A DNA stretch of 64,000 nt from Spongiibacter taiwanensis (GTDB lineage: Bacteria; Pseudomonadota; Gammaproteobacteria; Pseudomonadales; Spongiibacteraceae): the NCBI RefSeq assembly GCF_023702635.1, contig NZ_CP098455.1:2108001-2172000 (forward strand), read 5' to 3'. Numbering within the stretch: position 1 is the first letter of the stretch; every line of letters starts with the position of its first letter. Position numbers and translations under genes: made by a program. The notes beneath the pieces were generated by a model. It did not search any database. It was given only the letters and a program-made list of their open reading frames with translations, and was not told the DNA's origin. This document shows, piece by piece, positions 11,203 to 23,098 of the stretch.

Positions 11203-11457
<255 letters not shown>

Positions 11458-11510
11458 GGTAAACCGAACCAACACCACGAACCGCAATTACACATAGCAG
11501 AGGTATCGGC

Positions 11511-11981
11511 GTGAACATTAATCTCACACTGATTGGACAATCGATTACCTTTCTGTTTTTCGTGTGGTTCTGCTACGCCTTCGTATGGAAGGCCATTCGC
11601 AGTGCGATGGAAGAACGGGAGAAGCAGATTGCCGACGGTTTGGATGCCGCAGACCGCGCTGGCCGTGATCTTGAGCTCGCTCAAGAAAAAGCCGCCAAGC
11701 AACTGCGGGAAGCGAAAGCAGAGGCAGCGGGCATTATTGATGCTGCCAACAAGCGCGCTAACCAGATCGTTGAAGAAGCAAAAGAAACTGCACGCACTGA
11801 GGGCGATCGCCTGAAGGCTGCCGCAGAAGCCGAAGTTGAGCAAGAAATGAACCGCGCGAAAGAAGCGCTGCGTTCACAGGTTGCTGCTCTGGCTCTGGCG
11901 GGTGCCGAGAAGGTCCTCGAAGCGTCAATCGATGAGTCTGTGCACAAAGACATGGTCGACAAGCTGGCCGCTGGCCTTTAA
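11511..11981 (+). CDS. atpF: F0F1 ATP synthase subunit b
   Basis: Peripheral stalk subunit of 156 residues, starting at GTG. One N-terminal membrane helix (about residues 5-27, [20 protein letters not shown]) is followed by a long charged, alanine-rich coiled coil that reaches up to F1. The length equals the E. coli protein (156). It lies between atpE and atpH as usual. Confidence 0.97.
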   Translation: MNINLTLIGQSITFLFFVWFCYAFVWKAIRSAMEEREKQIADGLDAADRAGRDLELAQEKAAKQLREAKAEAAGIIDAANKRANQIVEEAKETARTEGDRLKAAAEAEVEQEMNRAKEALRSQVAALALAGAEKVLEASIDESVHKDMVDKLAAGL

Positions 11982-11993
11982 GCGAGGTTGATC

Positions 11994-12530
11994 ATGGCTG
12001 AATTGAGCACAATGGCAAGACCCTACGCCAAGGCGGCTTTTGAGCACGCCTTGGCATCATCTGCCTTGGATAACTGGTCCGAGATGCTGGCTACAGCTGC
12101 CGCGGTCGCAAAGAACGACGCGGTGGCTGCGATGTTGGCGTCGCCTTCAGTGACCAGTGCCAAGCAGGCGCAGAGCTTTATCGACATTTGTGGCGATGCG
12201 CTTAATGCAGGTGGCCAAAATTTCATCAGGATTCTCGCAGAGAACAAACGCTTGAGTTTGCTACCGCTAATCAGCGAATTGTTTGAAGCACAAAAAGCCA
12301 TCCAGGAACAAACCGTTGATGTAGAACTGACCACTGCCTTGGCATTGGACAGCGCATCAGAAGAAAATCTGGCCAAAAAGCTCCAGCAGAAGCTGCAGCG
12401 TGAGGTGCGGATTACCAGCGTTGTCGATCCCAAGTTGTTGGGTGGCGTCGTGGTACGGGCAGGTGACTTGGTAATTGATGGCTCGGTGCGCGGTCGCTTG
12501 GCGAAACTCGCTGAAGCATTAACCTCCTGA
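11994..12530 (+). CDS. atpH: F0F1 ATP synthase subunit delta
   Basis: Soluble stalk subunit that ties the b dimer to the top of F1. From the ATG at 11994 the product is 178 residues, beginning [20 protein letters not shown], the family signature, and ending with the conserved [23 protein letters not shown] block. An in-frame TTG at 11988 would add two residues, but the GAGG ribosome binding site (11984-11987) is correctly spaced only for the ATG. atpA starts 31 bp later. Confidence 0.96.
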   Translation: MAELSTMARPYAKAAFEHALASSALDNWSEMLATAAAVAKNDAVAAMLASPSVTSAKQAQSFIDICGDALNAGGQNFIRILAENKRLSLLPLISELFEAQKAIQEQTVDVELTTALALDSASEENLAKKLQQKLQREVRITSVVDPKLLGGVVVRAGDLVIDGSVRGRLAKLAEALTS

Positions 12531-12561
12531 GCGTTTAGAGAATAGGATTGAGGAACAGAGC

Positions 12562-14106
12562 ATGCAGCAACTGAATCCATCCGAGATTAGCGATATTATC
12601 AAGCAGCGCATCGATCAACTGGATGTATCTGCCCAGGCCCAAAACGAGGGCACGGTAGTATCGGTATCCGACGGTATCGTACGTATCCACGGTCTGACCG
12701 AGGTAATGTACGGTGAAATGATTGAATTTGAAGGCGGCGCCTTCGGTATGGCCCTTAACCTTGAGCGCGACTCTGTCGGCGCCGTGGTATTGGGTGACTA
12801 CCTGGGTATCGCTGAAGGCCAGACCTGTAAATGTACTGGCCGTATCCTGGAAGTCCCCGTTGGCCCTGAGTTGCAAGGCCGCGTGGTTGACGCCCTGGGT
12901 AACCCCATTGACGGTAAAGGCCCCATCGACGCCAAAGAAACTGATGCAATTGAAAAAGTTGCTCCCGGTGTAATCTGGCGTCAGTCGGTCGACCAGCCGG
13001 TGCAAATCGGTCTAAAAGCGGTTGACGCCATGGTGCCTATCGGCCGTGGCCAACGTGAGCTGATCATCGGTGACCGCCAGATCGGTAAGACCGCGGTTGC
13101 GGTTGACGCGATCATCAACCAGAAAGACTCCGGCATTAAGTGTGTGTACGTTGCCGTTGGTCAGAAAGCCTCTTCTATTGCGGCAGTTGTGCGCAAGCTG
13201 GAAGAGCACGGCGCAATGGATCACACCATTATCGTTGCGGCAACTGCCTCTGACCCAGCATCCATGCAGTTCATTGCCCCCTTCACCGGCTGTACCATCG
13301 GTGAGTACTACCGTGACCGCGGTGAAGATGCGCTGATCATTTACGATGACCTGACCAAGCAAGCCTGGGCTTATCGTCAGATCTCTCTGTTGCTACGTCG
13401 TCCCCCGGGCCGTGAAGCCTACCCCGGTGACGTTTTCTACCTCCACTCCCGTCTGCTCGAGCGCGCTGCCCGTGTTTCTGCCGACTACGTAGAGAAGTTC
13501 ACCGACGGCAAAGTGAAAGGTAAGACCGGTTCATTGACGGCACTGCCCATCATTGAAACCCAGGCAGGTGACGTATCGGCCTTCGTCCCTACCAACGTTA
13601 TCTCCATTACCGACGGTCAGATCTTCCTGGAAGCCGATATGTTCAACGCCGGTATTCGCCCGGCCATGAACGCCGGTATCTCGGTATCCCGGGTAGGTGG
13701 TTCTGCGCAGACCAAGGTTATCAAGAAGCTGTCCGGTGGTATTCGTACCGCGCTGGCCCAGTATCGCGAACTGGCGGCATTCTCCCAGTTTGCTTCTGAC
13801 CTCGACGAAGCGACCAAAGCCCAGCTGTCTCAGGGTGAGCGCGTAACCGAGCTGATGAAGCAGAAGCAATACTCTCCAATGAGCATTGCCGAGATGGCTC
13901 TGTCGCTGTACTGCGCCAACGAAGGTCATCTGAAGAGCGTACCGGTTGCCAAAGTGTTGGACTTCGAAGCGGCGATTCTGTCTTTTGCCCACGCTGAATA
14001 CGGTGATGTGATGAAGCAGATCAACGAGACTGGTAACTGGAACGACGAGCTGGAAGGCAAGTTCAAGGAACTGGTTGAGAAGTTCAAGTCAACGCAAACT
14101 TGGTAA
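12562..14106 (+). CDS. atpA: F0F1 ATP synthase subunit alpha
   Basis: Regulatory nucleotide-binding subunit of the F1 hexamer, 514 residues, about the family norm. It has the beta-barrel N-terminus, the P-loop [15 protein letters not shown] near residues 170-184 and the conserved [11 protein letters not shown] motif near 373-383. The C-terminal helical bundle ends with [12 protein letters not shown]. It sits between atpH and atpG in the canonical order. Confidence 0.98.
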   Translation: MQQLNPSEISDIIKQRIDQLDVSAQAQNEGTVVSVSDGIVRIHGLTEVMYGEMIEFEGGAFGMALNLERDSVGAVVLGDYLGIAEGQTCKCTGRILEVPVGPELQGRVVDALGNPIDGKGPIDAKETDAIEKVAPGVIWRQSVDQPVQIGLKAVDAMVPIGRGQRELIIGDRQIGKTAVAVDAIINQKDSGIKCVYVAVGQKASSIAAVVRKLEEHGAMDHTIIVAATASDPASMQFIAPFTGCTIGEYYRDRGEDALIIYDDLTKQAWAYRQISLLLRRPPGREAYPGDVFYLHSRLLERAARVSADYVEKFTDGKVKGKTGSLTALPIIETQAGDVSAFVPTNVISITDGQIFLEADMFNAGIRPAMNAGISVSRVGGSAQTKVIKKLSGGIRTALAQYRELAAFSQFASDLDEATKAQLSQGERVTELMKQKQYSPMSIAEMALSLYCANEGHLKSVPVAKVLDFEAAILSFAHAEYGDVMKQINETGNWNDELEGKFKELVEKFKSTQTW

Positions 14107-14163
14107 GACGGATGGTGCGGCGGTTGCGTAAGCGACGCCGCATTTCTGCTTGAGGATTGAATC

Positions 14164-15030
14164 ATGGCAGGTGCAAAAGAAATACGCACCCAGATATCCA
14201 GCATCAAGAGCACGCAAAAAATTACTAGCGCCATGGAAATGGTGGCCGCCAGTAAAATGCGTAAAGCTCAAGATCGCATGGAAGTGGGTAAACCCTACGC
14301 GCAACGTATGCGCGCGGTGGTTGGGCATATCGCCAATGCAAATCCCGAATACCGCCACCAATACATGGAAGAGCGCGACGTTAAACGCGTTGGCTTTGTG
14401 ATTGTTTCCACCGACCGCGGCCTTTGTGGCGGCTTGAACACCAACCTGTTCAAAGCGGCATTGAAATCGATGAAGAGCTGGTCAGAGCAGTCGGTTGAAG
14501 TGGATCTCTGTTTGGTGGGCGCCAAGGCACAAGGCTTCTTTAAAAGCTTCGGCGGCAATGTGGTAGCGCGGGTTCGGGACTTGGGTGAATCGCCCTCGGT
14601 GTCCGACCTGATCGGTAGCGTTAAAGTGATGCTCGATGCTTACGGCGAAGGCAAAATTGACCGGCTGTTTTTGGTGGGCAATGAGTTCGTCAACACGATG
14701 ACTCAAAACCCCTTCGTACGCCAGTTGTTGCCCTTGGAAGCGGAAGAAGACGAGAGCTTGAAACACCACTGGGACTACCTTTACGAACCCAGCCCGGAAG
14801 AGCTGCTGGATGGTCTGTTGACTCGCTATGTTGAGTCTCAGGTGTATCAGACCGTGGTAGAGAATGGTGCCTGTGAGCAAGCCGCCCGAATGATCGCGAT
14901 GAAGAATGCCACCGACAATGCTGGCGACATCATCGATGACCTGCAGCTGGTCTACAACAAGGCCCGTCAGGCGGCGATCACTCAGGAGCTGTCAGAAATT
15001 GTTGGCGGTGCGGCGGCGGTTTCGTCGTAA
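14164..15030 (+). CDS. atpG: F0F1 ATP synthase subunit gamma
   Basis: Central rotor shaft of 288 residues. It starts [20 protein letters not shown], continues with [16 protein letters not shown] and ends with the antiparallel C-terminal helix [20 protein letters not shown], which reaches into the F1 core. Length equals that of typical proteobacterial subunits. Start is ATG with TTGAGGAT before it. Confidence 0.98.
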   Translation: MAGAKEIRTQISSIKSTQKITSAMEMVAASKMRKAQDRMEVGKPYAQRMRAVVGHIANANPEYRHQYMEERDVKRVGFVIVSTDRGLCGGLNTNLFKAALKSMKSWSEQSVEVDLCLVGAKAQGFFKSFGGNVVARVRDLGESPSVSDLIGSVKVMLDAYGEGKIDRLFLVGNEFVNTMTQNPFVRQLLPLEAEEDESLKHHWDYLYEPSPEELLDGLLTRYVESQVYQTVVENGACEQAARMIAMKNATDNAGDIIDDLQLVYNKARQAAITQELSEIVGGAAAVSS

Positions 15031-15070
15031 GACGGCGCCCGAACAGAATTTGAATTTTTAAGGTTTTTAA

Positions 15071-16480
<1,410 letters not shown>

Positions 16481-16517
16481 GCTCGCCTTGCGAGCTTACG
16501 CCTGAGAGGCGGATGAT

Positions 16518-16949
16518 ATGGCTATGACTATTCACTGTGACATCGTTAGTGCGGAAGAAGAGATCTACTCTGGCCGCGCAAAATTGATCGTCGCCAACGG
16601 TGTACAGGGTGACCTTGGTGTCACCTATGGTCACGCGCCTCTGCTGACCTCGCTGGAGCCGGGTCCGGTTCGCGTGGTGCTCGATAGCGGTGAAGAACTG
16701 ATTTACTACGTGTCTGGCGGCTTCCTTGAAGTGCAGCCCAACGTGGTGAGTATTCTTGCCGACACAGCACTGCGCGCTGATGATCTGGACGAAGCGGCCG
16801 CACTGGAAGCGCAGAAGCAGGCCCAAGCCGATATGCTCAATCAGAGCGGTGATATCGACTACGGCCGTGCAGCAGCCAACCTGGCCGCTGCTTCTGCCCA
16901 GCTTCGCACCCTGCAGCAGATTCGCAAGACCATCAACAAAACCAAGTAA
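16518..16949 (+). CDS. atpC: F0F1 ATP synthase subunit epsilon
   Basis: Rotor-associated regulatory subunit of 143 residues, last gene of the operon. N-terminal beta sandwich (IHCDIVSAEEEIYSG, YGHAPLLTSLEPGPV) and a C-terminal two-helix domain rich in alanine and glutamine that can block rotation. A second in-frame ATG lies two codons later and could equally be used. A strong terminator follows immediately. Confidence 0.96.
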   Translation: MAMTIHCDIVSAEEEIYSGRAKLIVANGVQGDLGVTYGHAPLLTSLEPGPVRVVLDSGEELIYYVSGGFLEVQPNVVSILADTALRADDLDEAAALEAQKQAQADMLNQSGDIDYGRAAANLAAASAQLRTLQQIRKTINKTK

Positions 16950-16967
16950 TTTGGTGGGTGTTGAAAC

Positions 16968-16995
16968 AAAAAAGGCAGCTTAGGCTGCCTTTTTT
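16968..16995. terminator. bidirectional terminator after atpC
   Basis: Perfect inverted repeat: A6-GGCAGC (16968-16979), loop TTAG, GCTGCC-T6 (16984-16995). A run of T follows the stem on both strands, so it can end the atp operon and also the convergent minus-strand gene that stops at 17027. Confidence 0.88.
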
Positions 16996-17026
16996 GTATG
17001 CATTTAAAAGAGCGGCAATCCCACCC

Positions 17027-17917
17027 TTAAAACGCATACAAGAAGCGTAAGAACAGGCCATGATCCAGGCCAAAGCCATTCTCAACCCGTAAATCCCGGC
17101 GATATAACGCAATGACCTGGTGGCGCGGTGTTGCATTGAACACTACCCCGGCTTCAGCCCGCCAATCATTCTTTTCGTTTTCCAGGTCGACACCCGACAC
17201 CGTTTGCTCGCCGCCATAGGTGTAAGTCAAACCAACACTGACCTTCCAGTGTTCGTTGATAATTCGCGCCATCTTGCCGCCGAGTTGATACAGGGGCTCT
17301 TGTTCTAGAGTTTGTTCTGACGGCCCTAACTCGTCATTGTCGCCATAAAACGTCACGTCGCCAAGAAGGTCTGCCTGATAGCTGGTACCCACGGCAAAGG
17401 TAGCGCCCAGTTGCAGATTGAATTTAAAGCGATTCTCACCCAGATTCAGGGGCGAGCGCTTGTCATAACTGCCTGTAGGTAAAAAGAAATAGGGAATGAG
17501 AACAAGGTAGTTGCCCTTTGCGGGCTCGTTCACTAACCAGGCGCCGCCGGTTAACAGCAAATCCCCGGTCCCGCCTTCGCCACCTAAATTTCCATTGTAG
17601 CGGGTGCCCTCAAGCCGCCCGAAGGGCAACAGCACTTGCGGGTCAATCAACACGCCGCCCACTTCCATAAAGCGAACCAATCGCAGAATGTTTACGTTGG
17701 TGCGTAGTCCGGGGTCACCGGATAGCTTTTTGCCGTCTTTATAAAAGCTATCGAAATTGGAGAACTGGTTGTACATCAGGATCAGGTTGGTGCCATCGGG
17801 CGCAGAAACGAAATCCCCGGGATCAACTTCTATCGCTTCAATAATGTTGGAGACAAATAGTCCGATGATGAAGATAAACCCATTTGCCCAAGTGAGAAAA
17901 CGTGAACGTCCTTGCAT
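17027..17917 (-). CDS. outer-membrane beta-barrel protein, phenol MetA-pathway family (PF13557-like)
   Basis: A 296-residue protein with an N-terminal hydrophobic signal (about residues 8-28). The remainder is alternating amphipathic beta strands with recognisable family blocks: VGGVLIDPQVLLPFG, LLTGGAWLVNEP, YFFLPTGSYDKRSPLNLGENRF and a C-terminal phenylalanine (FLYAF). Proteins of this family are barrel proteins found near hydrocarbon and phenol degradation genes and are often annotated as transporters, but direct transport evidence is thin. Here it stands alone between the atp operon and glmU, so context gives no substrate. Confidence 0.72.
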   Translation of the reverse strand: MQGRSRFLTWANGFIFIIGLFVSNIIEAIEVDPGDFVSAPDGTNLILMYNQFSNFDSFYKDGKKLSGDPGLRTNVNILRLVRFMEVGGVLIDPQVLLPFGRLEGTRYNGNLGGEGGTGDLLLTGGAWLVNEPAKGNYLVLIPYFFLPTGSYDKRSPLNLGENRFKFNLQLGATFAVGTSYQADLLGDVTFYGDNDELGPSEQTLEQEPLYQLGGKMARIINEHWKVSVGLTYTYGGEQTVSGVDLENEKNDWRAEAGVVFNATPRHQVIALYRRDLRVENGFGLDHGLFLRFLYAF

Positions 17918-18272
17918 AGCTACAAGCCTATTTTAGGCCACCCGATTATCGACAGGCGCTTGTGCGTCAGCAAAGGCTGCTGGCTTTGCTGGCAGAAGCT
18001 TTATTTTCTTATATCGTACAATAACGAAATCAGCAGCAAAAGGGTAATGCTGCCAAACTGGAGGTGGGGCAGTCATCCAACAGCGATACCGGTTTGGGCC
18101 AATTCCCTGCTCAACTTTTTGCGGGCTTGCCGGTCCAAGCCGGACAAATTCAAATCGCGGCCCTACCTCTGAGCCCCGCCTGCTGTGCATACGGCCGTAA
18201 AGGCATGGCGAGCCAGCAGCGCATTGGTTAACATTTCAGACCTCGGGTCGCCGTCTACCAAGGAACCGTGTT
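17918..18272. other. intergenic region before glmU, no gene seen
   Basis: About 355 bp between the divergent barrel-protein gene and glmU. It must hold promoters for both, but I found no convincing -35/-10 pair or conserved RNA. The short open frames here have no family features and no good ribosome binding site. Confidence 0.5.
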
Positions 18273-19640
18273 ATGTCATTGGAAATCGTTATCCTCGCCG
18301 CGGGAAAAGGCACCCGTATGAAGTCCAGTCTGCCCAAAGTGCTGCACCCATTGGCGGGTAAGTCGATGTTGGAGTGGACAATTGAAGCCGCATTGAAAGT
18401 GGGTGCTGAAAAAGTGCATGTGGTGATTGGTCACGGCGCAGAGCAAATCCAGCAGGCCATTACTATTCCCCAAGTGAACTGGGTGGAGCAACGCGAGCAA
18501 AAGGGTACTGGTCACGCCGTTGCCCAGGCTCTGCCGCACATCGCTGAAACCTCAACGGTGGCAGTACTGTACGGCGATGTGCCGCTGATTTCGGCCACTA
18601 CCCTGCAAGATCTTATTACCCGAGTCGGTCAGCAGCGGTTGGCGCTGCTGACGGCAAATCTCCAAGACCCTAGCGGTTATGGCCGAATTGTTCGCAGCGA
18701 ACAGGGTCAGGTTACCGCGATTGTCGAACAGAAAGATGCCAGTGCCGAACAGCTGGCCATTGATGAAATCAACACAGGTATTCTCGCCGCCTCGGGCGCG
18801 TCTTTGCATCGTTGGTTGCCGGCACTGAAGGCTGACAACGCCCAGGGCGAATATTACCTAACGGATATTGTGGCAATGGCGGTCGCGGAGGGGCACGAGG
18901 TTGTTGTGTCTCAACCGGCCAGTGTTCTTGAAATCCAGGGTGTTAACAGCCGGGTACAATTGCAAACCCTGGAAAGGGCGCTACAACAGCAGCGTGCGCA
19001 ACGCTTAATGGAAGGTGGCGTAACCTTGGCAGACGCCAGCCGCATCGATATCCGTGGCGATCTCCGCTGTGCCAGTGACGTCAGCATTGACGTGAACTGC
19101 GTGTTTGAAGGCCAGGTGGAGATCGCTGAATATTGCACTATCGGCCCTAATTGCGTGCTGATTGATTGCAAGATCGAGCGCGGCGCGGTGATCAAGGCAA
19201 ACTCCATCGTTGAAGGCAGTGTTGTCGGTGCCGATGCCGTGATCGGCCCCTTCGCGCGACTGCGGCCCGGCACCGATTTGGCCGAAGGGGTGCGCATCGG
19301 CAATTTTGTGGAGGTGAAAAAATCCTCCTTCGCCAAAGGCAGCAAAGCGAACCACCTGAGTTATATCGGCGACAGCACGGTGGGCAGCGAGGTCAATATT
19401 GGCGCTGGCACGATTACCTGTAATTACGACGGGGTTAACAAGCACCAGACGGTGATCGGTGATAAAGCCTTTATTGGCTCCAATACCGCCTTGGTGGCGC
19501 CGGTGAACGTCGGTGCCGAGGCAACGGTCGGCGCTGGCTCGACCATTACCGGCAATATTGCCGAGGGCGAACTGGCAGTGGCCCGGGCCAAACAGCGTAA
19601 TATAGAAGGCTGGCATAGGCCGACCAAAAAGCAGTCGTAG
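18273..19640 (+). CDS. glmU: bifunctional N-acetylglucosamine-1-phosphate uridyltransferase / glucosamine-1-phosphate acetyltransferase GlmU
   Basis: Makes UDP-GlcNAc for peptidoglycan and lipopolysaccharide. The 455-residue product has the N-terminal nucleotidyltransferase signature LAAGKGTRMKSSLPKVLHPL and, from about residue 250, a left-handed beta-helix of hexapeptide repeats (for example IGPNCVLIDCKIERGAVI and IGAGTITCNYDGVNKHQT) that carries the acetyltransferase. Length is normal. glmS starts 12 bp after the stop, so the two consecutive pathway steps are one operon. Confidence 0.98.
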   Translation: MSLEIVILAAGKGTRMKSSLPKVLHPLAGKSMLEWTIEAALKVGAEKVHVVIGHGAEQIQQAITIPQVNWVEQREQKGTGHAVAQALPHIAETSTVAVLYGDVPLISATTLQDLITRVGQQRLALLTANLQDPSGYGRIVRSEQGQVTAIVEQKDASAEQLAIDEINTGILAASGASLHRWLPALKADNAQGEYYLTDIVAMAVAEGHEVVVSQPASVLEIQGVNSRVQLQTLERALQQQRAQRLMEGGVTLADASRIDIRGDLRCASDVSIDVNCVFEGQVEIAEYCTIGPNCVLIDCKIERGAVIKANSIVEGSVVGADAVIGPFARLRPGTDLAEGVRIGNFVEVKKSSFAKGSKANHLSYIGDSTVGSEVNIGAGTITCNYDGVNKHQTVIGDKAFIGSNTALVAPVNVGAEATVGAGSTITGNIAEGELAVARAKQRNIEGWHRPTKKQS

Positions 19641-19652
19641 CAAGGGGCAATT

Positions 19653-21482
19653 ATGTGCGGAATAGTCGGGGCGGTGGCCCAGCGCGAAGTATCAGCAATC
19701 CTGTTGGAAGGTTTGCGGCGCTTGGAATATCGCGGTTACGACTCCGCCGGTATGTCGGTGATCTCTCCCCAATCCGGCCTTGCCTCGCGCAAAGCGGTTG
19801 GCAAGGTGTCGGCATTGGCGAGCGCCCTTGAGGCGTCGCCGCTGCCGGGTACCACCGGCATTGCCCACACCCGTTGGGCTACCCACGGCCAGCCCTCTGA
19901 GCGAAATGCCCACCCCCATTTGTCTGGCGATATTGCACTGGTCCACAACGGCATCATCGAGAACCATGCCGCCCTGCGTGAGCGCTTAGAGGGTCTTGGT
20001 TATCGGTTTGCATCCGAGACGGATACCGAAACCATCGTCCATCTGATCCATCATTACTACCAACAGCAACGCGACCTCCTCGGCGCCGTGAAGCATGCGG
20101 TTACCGACCTAGAGGGCGCCTACGGTCTGGCGGTGATCAACGCCGAACAGCCCGACCGTCTGGTTTGCGCCCGCAAGGGCAGCCCGCTGGTGATCGGTAT
20201 TGGCATCGGTGAAAACTTTATCGCCTCCGACCACCTGGCACTGCGTCAGGTCACCGACCGCTTTGCTTATCTGGAGGAGGGCGATATTGCCGAGGTGGCG
20301 CCCGGTCATTTTCGGGTGTGGAATGCCGATGACGAGCCCGTTGTTCGCGATGTAAACCAGATTGATACCGCCGCTGAATCCGCCGATAAAGGCCAATACC
20401 GGCACTTCATGCTCAAAGAAATTTACGAGCAACCCTCGGTTATCCGCCGCAGTCTGGCCGGGCGCCTGGGCAGCCGCAAAGTGCTGACCGAGGCCTTGGG
20501 TGCCAAGGCGGGTGAAATTCTGAAGAACATTGAAAATGTGCAGATTGTTGCCTGTGGTACCAGCTATCACGCAGGCATGGTGGCCAAATACTGGATTGAG
20601 GGCTTTGCCGGTGTCCCTTGTCGGGTAGAGGTGGCCAGCGAATTTCGCTATCGCAAATTCAAGGTGCAGCAAAACACCCTGTTGGTAACGATCTCTCAAT
20701 CGGGAGAAACGGCGGACACCCTGGCCGCGCTGCGCCTGGCCCAAACCCTGGATTACGCTGCCACGCTCGCCATTTGTAACGTTAACCAAAGTTCGTTGGT
20801 GCGTGAATCGGATCTCTTTTTGATGACCGAGGCAGGCCCCGAAATTGGGGTGGCTTCCACCAAGGCCTTTACCACCCAGCTGGTGGCGCTGATCCTGTTA
20901 ACGGTCGCTATTGGTCGCTACCACGACCTCGACGAGGCAGAGGAAGAGGCGATCGTCAAATCTCTGCACGCACTACCGGATCTGATCACCGAAACCCTGT
21001 CCCTGGATGATGACATCAAAAAGATGTCCAATGCCTTTGCCGAAAAGCATCACGCACTCTTTCTTGGGCGCGGTGTGCAATGGCCCGTCGCCATGGAAGG
21101 GGCCCTCAAGCTAAAAGAGATTTCCTACATTCATGCCGAGAGTTATCCGGCAGGTGAACTCAAACACGGCCCTCTGGCTCTGGTGGACAGCGATATGCCG
21201 GTGATTGCGGTTGCCCCCAATGACGAGTTACTGGAAAAGCTTAAATCCAATCTTCAGGAGGTTCAGGCCCGGGGTGGACAGTTGTTTGTGTTCGCTGATA
21301 AGGCGGCTGGTTTTGAAGAGTCACCCGGCCTCGATATTATCGCGGTGCCCCATGTGGACGAGATAATCGCCCCGCTGATCTACACCATTCCCCTGCAACT
21401 CCTGTCTTACCATGTTGCCATTCTCAAGGGCACCGACGTAGACCAGCCTCGCAACCTAGCTAAGTCGGTGACCGTCGAATAG
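19653..21482 (+). CDS. glmS: glutamine-fructose-6-phosphate aminotransferase GlmS
   Basis: Makes glucosamine-6-phosphate from fructose-6-phosphate and glutamine. The 609-residue product has the glutaminase domain with nucleophile Cys2 ([11 protein letters not shown]), [13 protein letters not shown] and [18 protein letters not shown], then two SIS sugar-isomerase domains, and ends in the highly conserved [13 protein letters not shown]. No glmS ribozyme is expected in this group and none was seen. The 3-prime end of this gene is the recognition site for Tn7-type transposons, and the DNA downstream is indeed accessory in character. Confidence 0.98.
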   Translation: MCGIVGAVAQREVSAILLEGLRRLEYRGYDSAGMSVISPQSGLASRKAVGKVSALASALEASPLPGTTGIAHTRWATHGQPSERNAHPHLSGDIALVHNGIIENHAALRERLEGLGYRFASETDTETIVHLIHHYYQQQRDLLGAVKHAVTDLEGAYGLAVINAEQPDRLVCARKGSPLVIGIGIGENFIASDHLALRQVTDRFAYLEEGDIAEVAPGHFRVWNADDEPVVRDVNQIDTAAESADKGQYRHFMLKEIYEQPSVIRRSLAGRLGSRKVLTEALGAKAGEILKNIENVQIVACGTSYHAGMVAKYWIEGFAGVPCRVEVASEFRYRKFKVQQNTLLVTISQSGETADTLAALRLAQTLDYAATLAICNVNQSSLVRESDLFLMTEAGPEIGVASTKAFTTQLVALILLTVAIGRYHDLDEAEEEAIVKSLHALPDLITETLSLDDDIKKMSNAFAEKHHALFLGRGVQWPVAMEGALKLKEISYIHAESYPAGELKHGPLALVDSDMPVIAVAPNDELLEKLKSNLQEVQARGGQLFVFADKAAGFEESPGLDIIAVPHVDEIIAPLIYTIPLQLLSYHVAILKGTDVDQPRNLAKSVTVE

Positions 21483-21962
21483 CCTAACACTCTAATTAAA
21501 ACGCGTTTATTAACAATATAAGCTGTCGACGCCCAGTTTGGGCGTTTCTGGCTTTAAAATTTCTCCTCTCCACTGCCCGCTTTGCGGCAAGACCGCACTG
21601 TGGCCCTCTCGTCATACACGGTGGCTGTTGGTCGTAAACGGACACTCGGCGTAACTAAAAATTGCTCTCAAATCGCCACTTTCCCTTTCAGGAGCCTTGT
21701 GCGCACTATCACCTTTTTGCCGAGCCTAACTTATTGATTTCTATATGGGTAGGTATATGATAAAGAGAAAAGGAGCTTAACGCAGATAGAGGGAACGGGT
21801 CTTGCTAACATTTATCACTAGCTCCACGAAATGCATCTAAGTCCATGAAATCTCCAGGATTCCGGGTGCCATTCCAAATTTAGTCCCCGAGATAAGGAGC
21901 CTCAGTGATATAAGGCCCCGGTCTTCATAATAAAACTGTTACCTGTCATCCGGAGTCATAGA
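21483..21962. other. non-coding stretch downstream of glmS (Tn7-type attachment zone)
   Basis: About 480 bp with a terminator near its start and no convincing gene. Tn7 and relatives insert roughly 25 bp beyond the glmS stop. No Tn7 end repeats or tns genes were recognised here, so the site appears empty, or long since vacated. The base composition becomes AT-richer than in the housekeeping genes. Confidence 0.5.
21529..21550 (+). terminator. probable terminator of glmU-glmS
   Basis: Inverted repeat ACGCCCA (21529-21535), loop GTT, TGGGCGT (21539-21545), then TTTCTGGCTTT. The stem is short and the T-tract interrupted, so strength is uncertain. Confidence 0.6.
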
Positions 21963-22580
21963 TTGAGGACGCTAATTACTACTCTAATGCTGTTTTCTCT
22001 AAATGCGTTCGCCGCCCCAAGCATAAATAGTAAAAGCGGCATATTTGCATTTGTTGGAGAACAAGTGGACTTCTACAAATTTGAGCCCAACGCTGGTGAT
22101 GATGTAATCCTCATGGATGATGCATTCAAGGCAAAGTACAAAATCTTAGAAAAAGTTCATGGAGAGTATAATTCTGACTTAATATCTTTTGAGGCCTACG
22201 ATCATTACGGAACCCCTGCATTTTCAAGGTATAAATATGTTCTGTTGTTTGTCTCAGAGCATGATGGAAAAATATACCATGAGAAATATCAATTCTTCGA
22301 TGTATATAAAACAAAGTCGGGGCGGTGGGCTCACTGCGGTACACCCTTTGACTACGAAGAAGATCGTGTGAAACCTAAGCCATTAGAGAATATAGAATTT
22401 AGTCCGGCTATCGAATATAGCACCGTCATGTATAACGAAGCGTTTGCAAAAGAAGAATTCCCGGAGCCAGTATTCGAACACGCGAATGGCAAAGCAATCT
22501 GCCGACAAGGAGTCTATCTCGATGAGCTCTTTCGGATAAAGAAATATGGAATTTTAAAGAATCGTGGCCACTTTGAGTAA
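21963..22580 (+). CDS. secreted protein of unknown function
   Basis: The 205-residue product starts at TTG with GGAG 8 bp upstream and has a clear signal peptide (MRTLITTLMLFSLNAFAAPS). The mature part is rich in Tyr, Phe, Asp, Glu and Lys with no family I recognise; two cysteines (in AHCGTPF and AICRQGV) could form a disulfide. Composition is lower in GC than the housekeeping genes. It is the first of three same-strand small genes, separated from the next by a folded, attC-like sequence, which suggests a mobile gene cassette. Confidence 0.65.
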   Translation: MRTLITTLMLFSLNAFAAPSINSKSGIFAFVGEQVDFYKFEPNAGDDVILMDDAFKAKYKILEKVHGEYNSDLISFEAYDHYGTPAFSRYKYVLLFVSEHDGKIYHEKYQFFDVYKTKSGRWAHCGTPFDYEEDRVKPKPLENIEFSPAIEYSTVMYNEAFAKEEFPEPVFEHANGKAICRQGVYLDELFRIKKYGILKNRGHFE

Positions 22581-22588
22581 AACAGGTA

Positions 22589-22652
22589 ATAAGGCCGTCA
22601 AATTGACCGCTTTACCCTGCGCTTCAAGCGGCAATTTACGGCGGCGTTATAG
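22589..22652 (+). repeat. attC-like imperfect palindrome between small genes
   Basis: Left arm 22594-22612 and right arm 22626-22642 are complementary over 17 bp except for two single unpaired bases, both in the left arm (C22599 and A22606); the loop is 13 nt. Outside this, ATAAGGCC pairs with GGCGTTAT at 7 of 8 positions. The right edge carries GTTATAG, close to the GTTRRRY core of integron attC sites. Extra-helical bases on one arm and a core next to the next gene's start (TTG at 22664) are attC hallmarks. The left core equivalent is degenerate and no integrase is visible. Confidence 0.5.
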
Positions 22653-22663
22653 GTCCTAGAGAT

Positions 22664-23002
22664 TTGAGCAAGGATATCGAAATCGAGCTAGAGAAATTAA
22701 GAGGATTAAGGAAACTTTGTCATGGCCCATTAGCTGCCATGCTAGTGGCATTCTTGCTAGGTTTCGTTCTTCCTGAATCAATGGAGCCCTTTATTAAAGT
22801 TGTTGCGTTCGCTTCCGTGGCAGCTTTTTTTGCTACATTCTTTTATAGCTTCAAAATCAACAACTTTGTGTGTCCACGTTGCGGTCAGCGCTTTCATGCT
22901 AAGCGCAGTGATGGCGGCTGGTACAGTTACAATCTGTTTGCCCGGAAATGCAAAAATTGCGGCCTAATGCTAAACGGCGGTAATGCACATGAGCACCTAT
23001 AA
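22664..23002 (+). CDS. small membrane protein with zinc-ribbon motif
   Basis: A 112-residue product starting at TTG. It has a short charged N-terminus, two membrane helices (about residues 20-38 and 45-64) and a cytoplasmic tail with CPRCGQRF and CKNCG, a C-x2-C / C-x2-C pair that would bind one zinc ion. I do not recognise a named family. It begins 12 bp after the attC-like core, as cassette genes do. It could be a small regulator or adaptor at the membrane; nothing fixes its role. Confidence 0.6.
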   Translation: MSKDIEIELEKLRGLRKLCHGPLAAMLVAFLLGFVLPESMEPFIKVVAFASVAAFFATFFYSFKINNFVCPRCGQRFHAKRSDGGWYSYNLFARKCKNCGLMLNGGNAHEHL

Positions 23003-23033
23003 AAACGCGGTGTTGTCGCCTTCGGCAGGGACT

Positions 23034-23072
23034 GGGGACAGTCAAAAACGCTGCGCTTATTTTGCCTGCCCC
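23034..23072 (+). repeat. second imperfect hairpin between small genes
   Basis: GGGGACAGTCAAAA (23034-23047) pairs with TTTTGCCTGCCCC (23060-23072) with one unpaired A (23038) and one mismatch. Right of it, GGCGCTATGAG is only loosely core-like. Weaker as an attC candidate than the site at 22589. Confidence 0.4.
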
Positions 23073-23098
23073 AACGCCGGGCGCTATGAGTTCACGCA

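Noticed and set aside
19641-19652. glmS ribozyme upstream of glmS
   Set aside because: Only 12 bp separate glmU and glmS, and this ribozyme belongs to Gram-positive bacteria; nothing resembles it.
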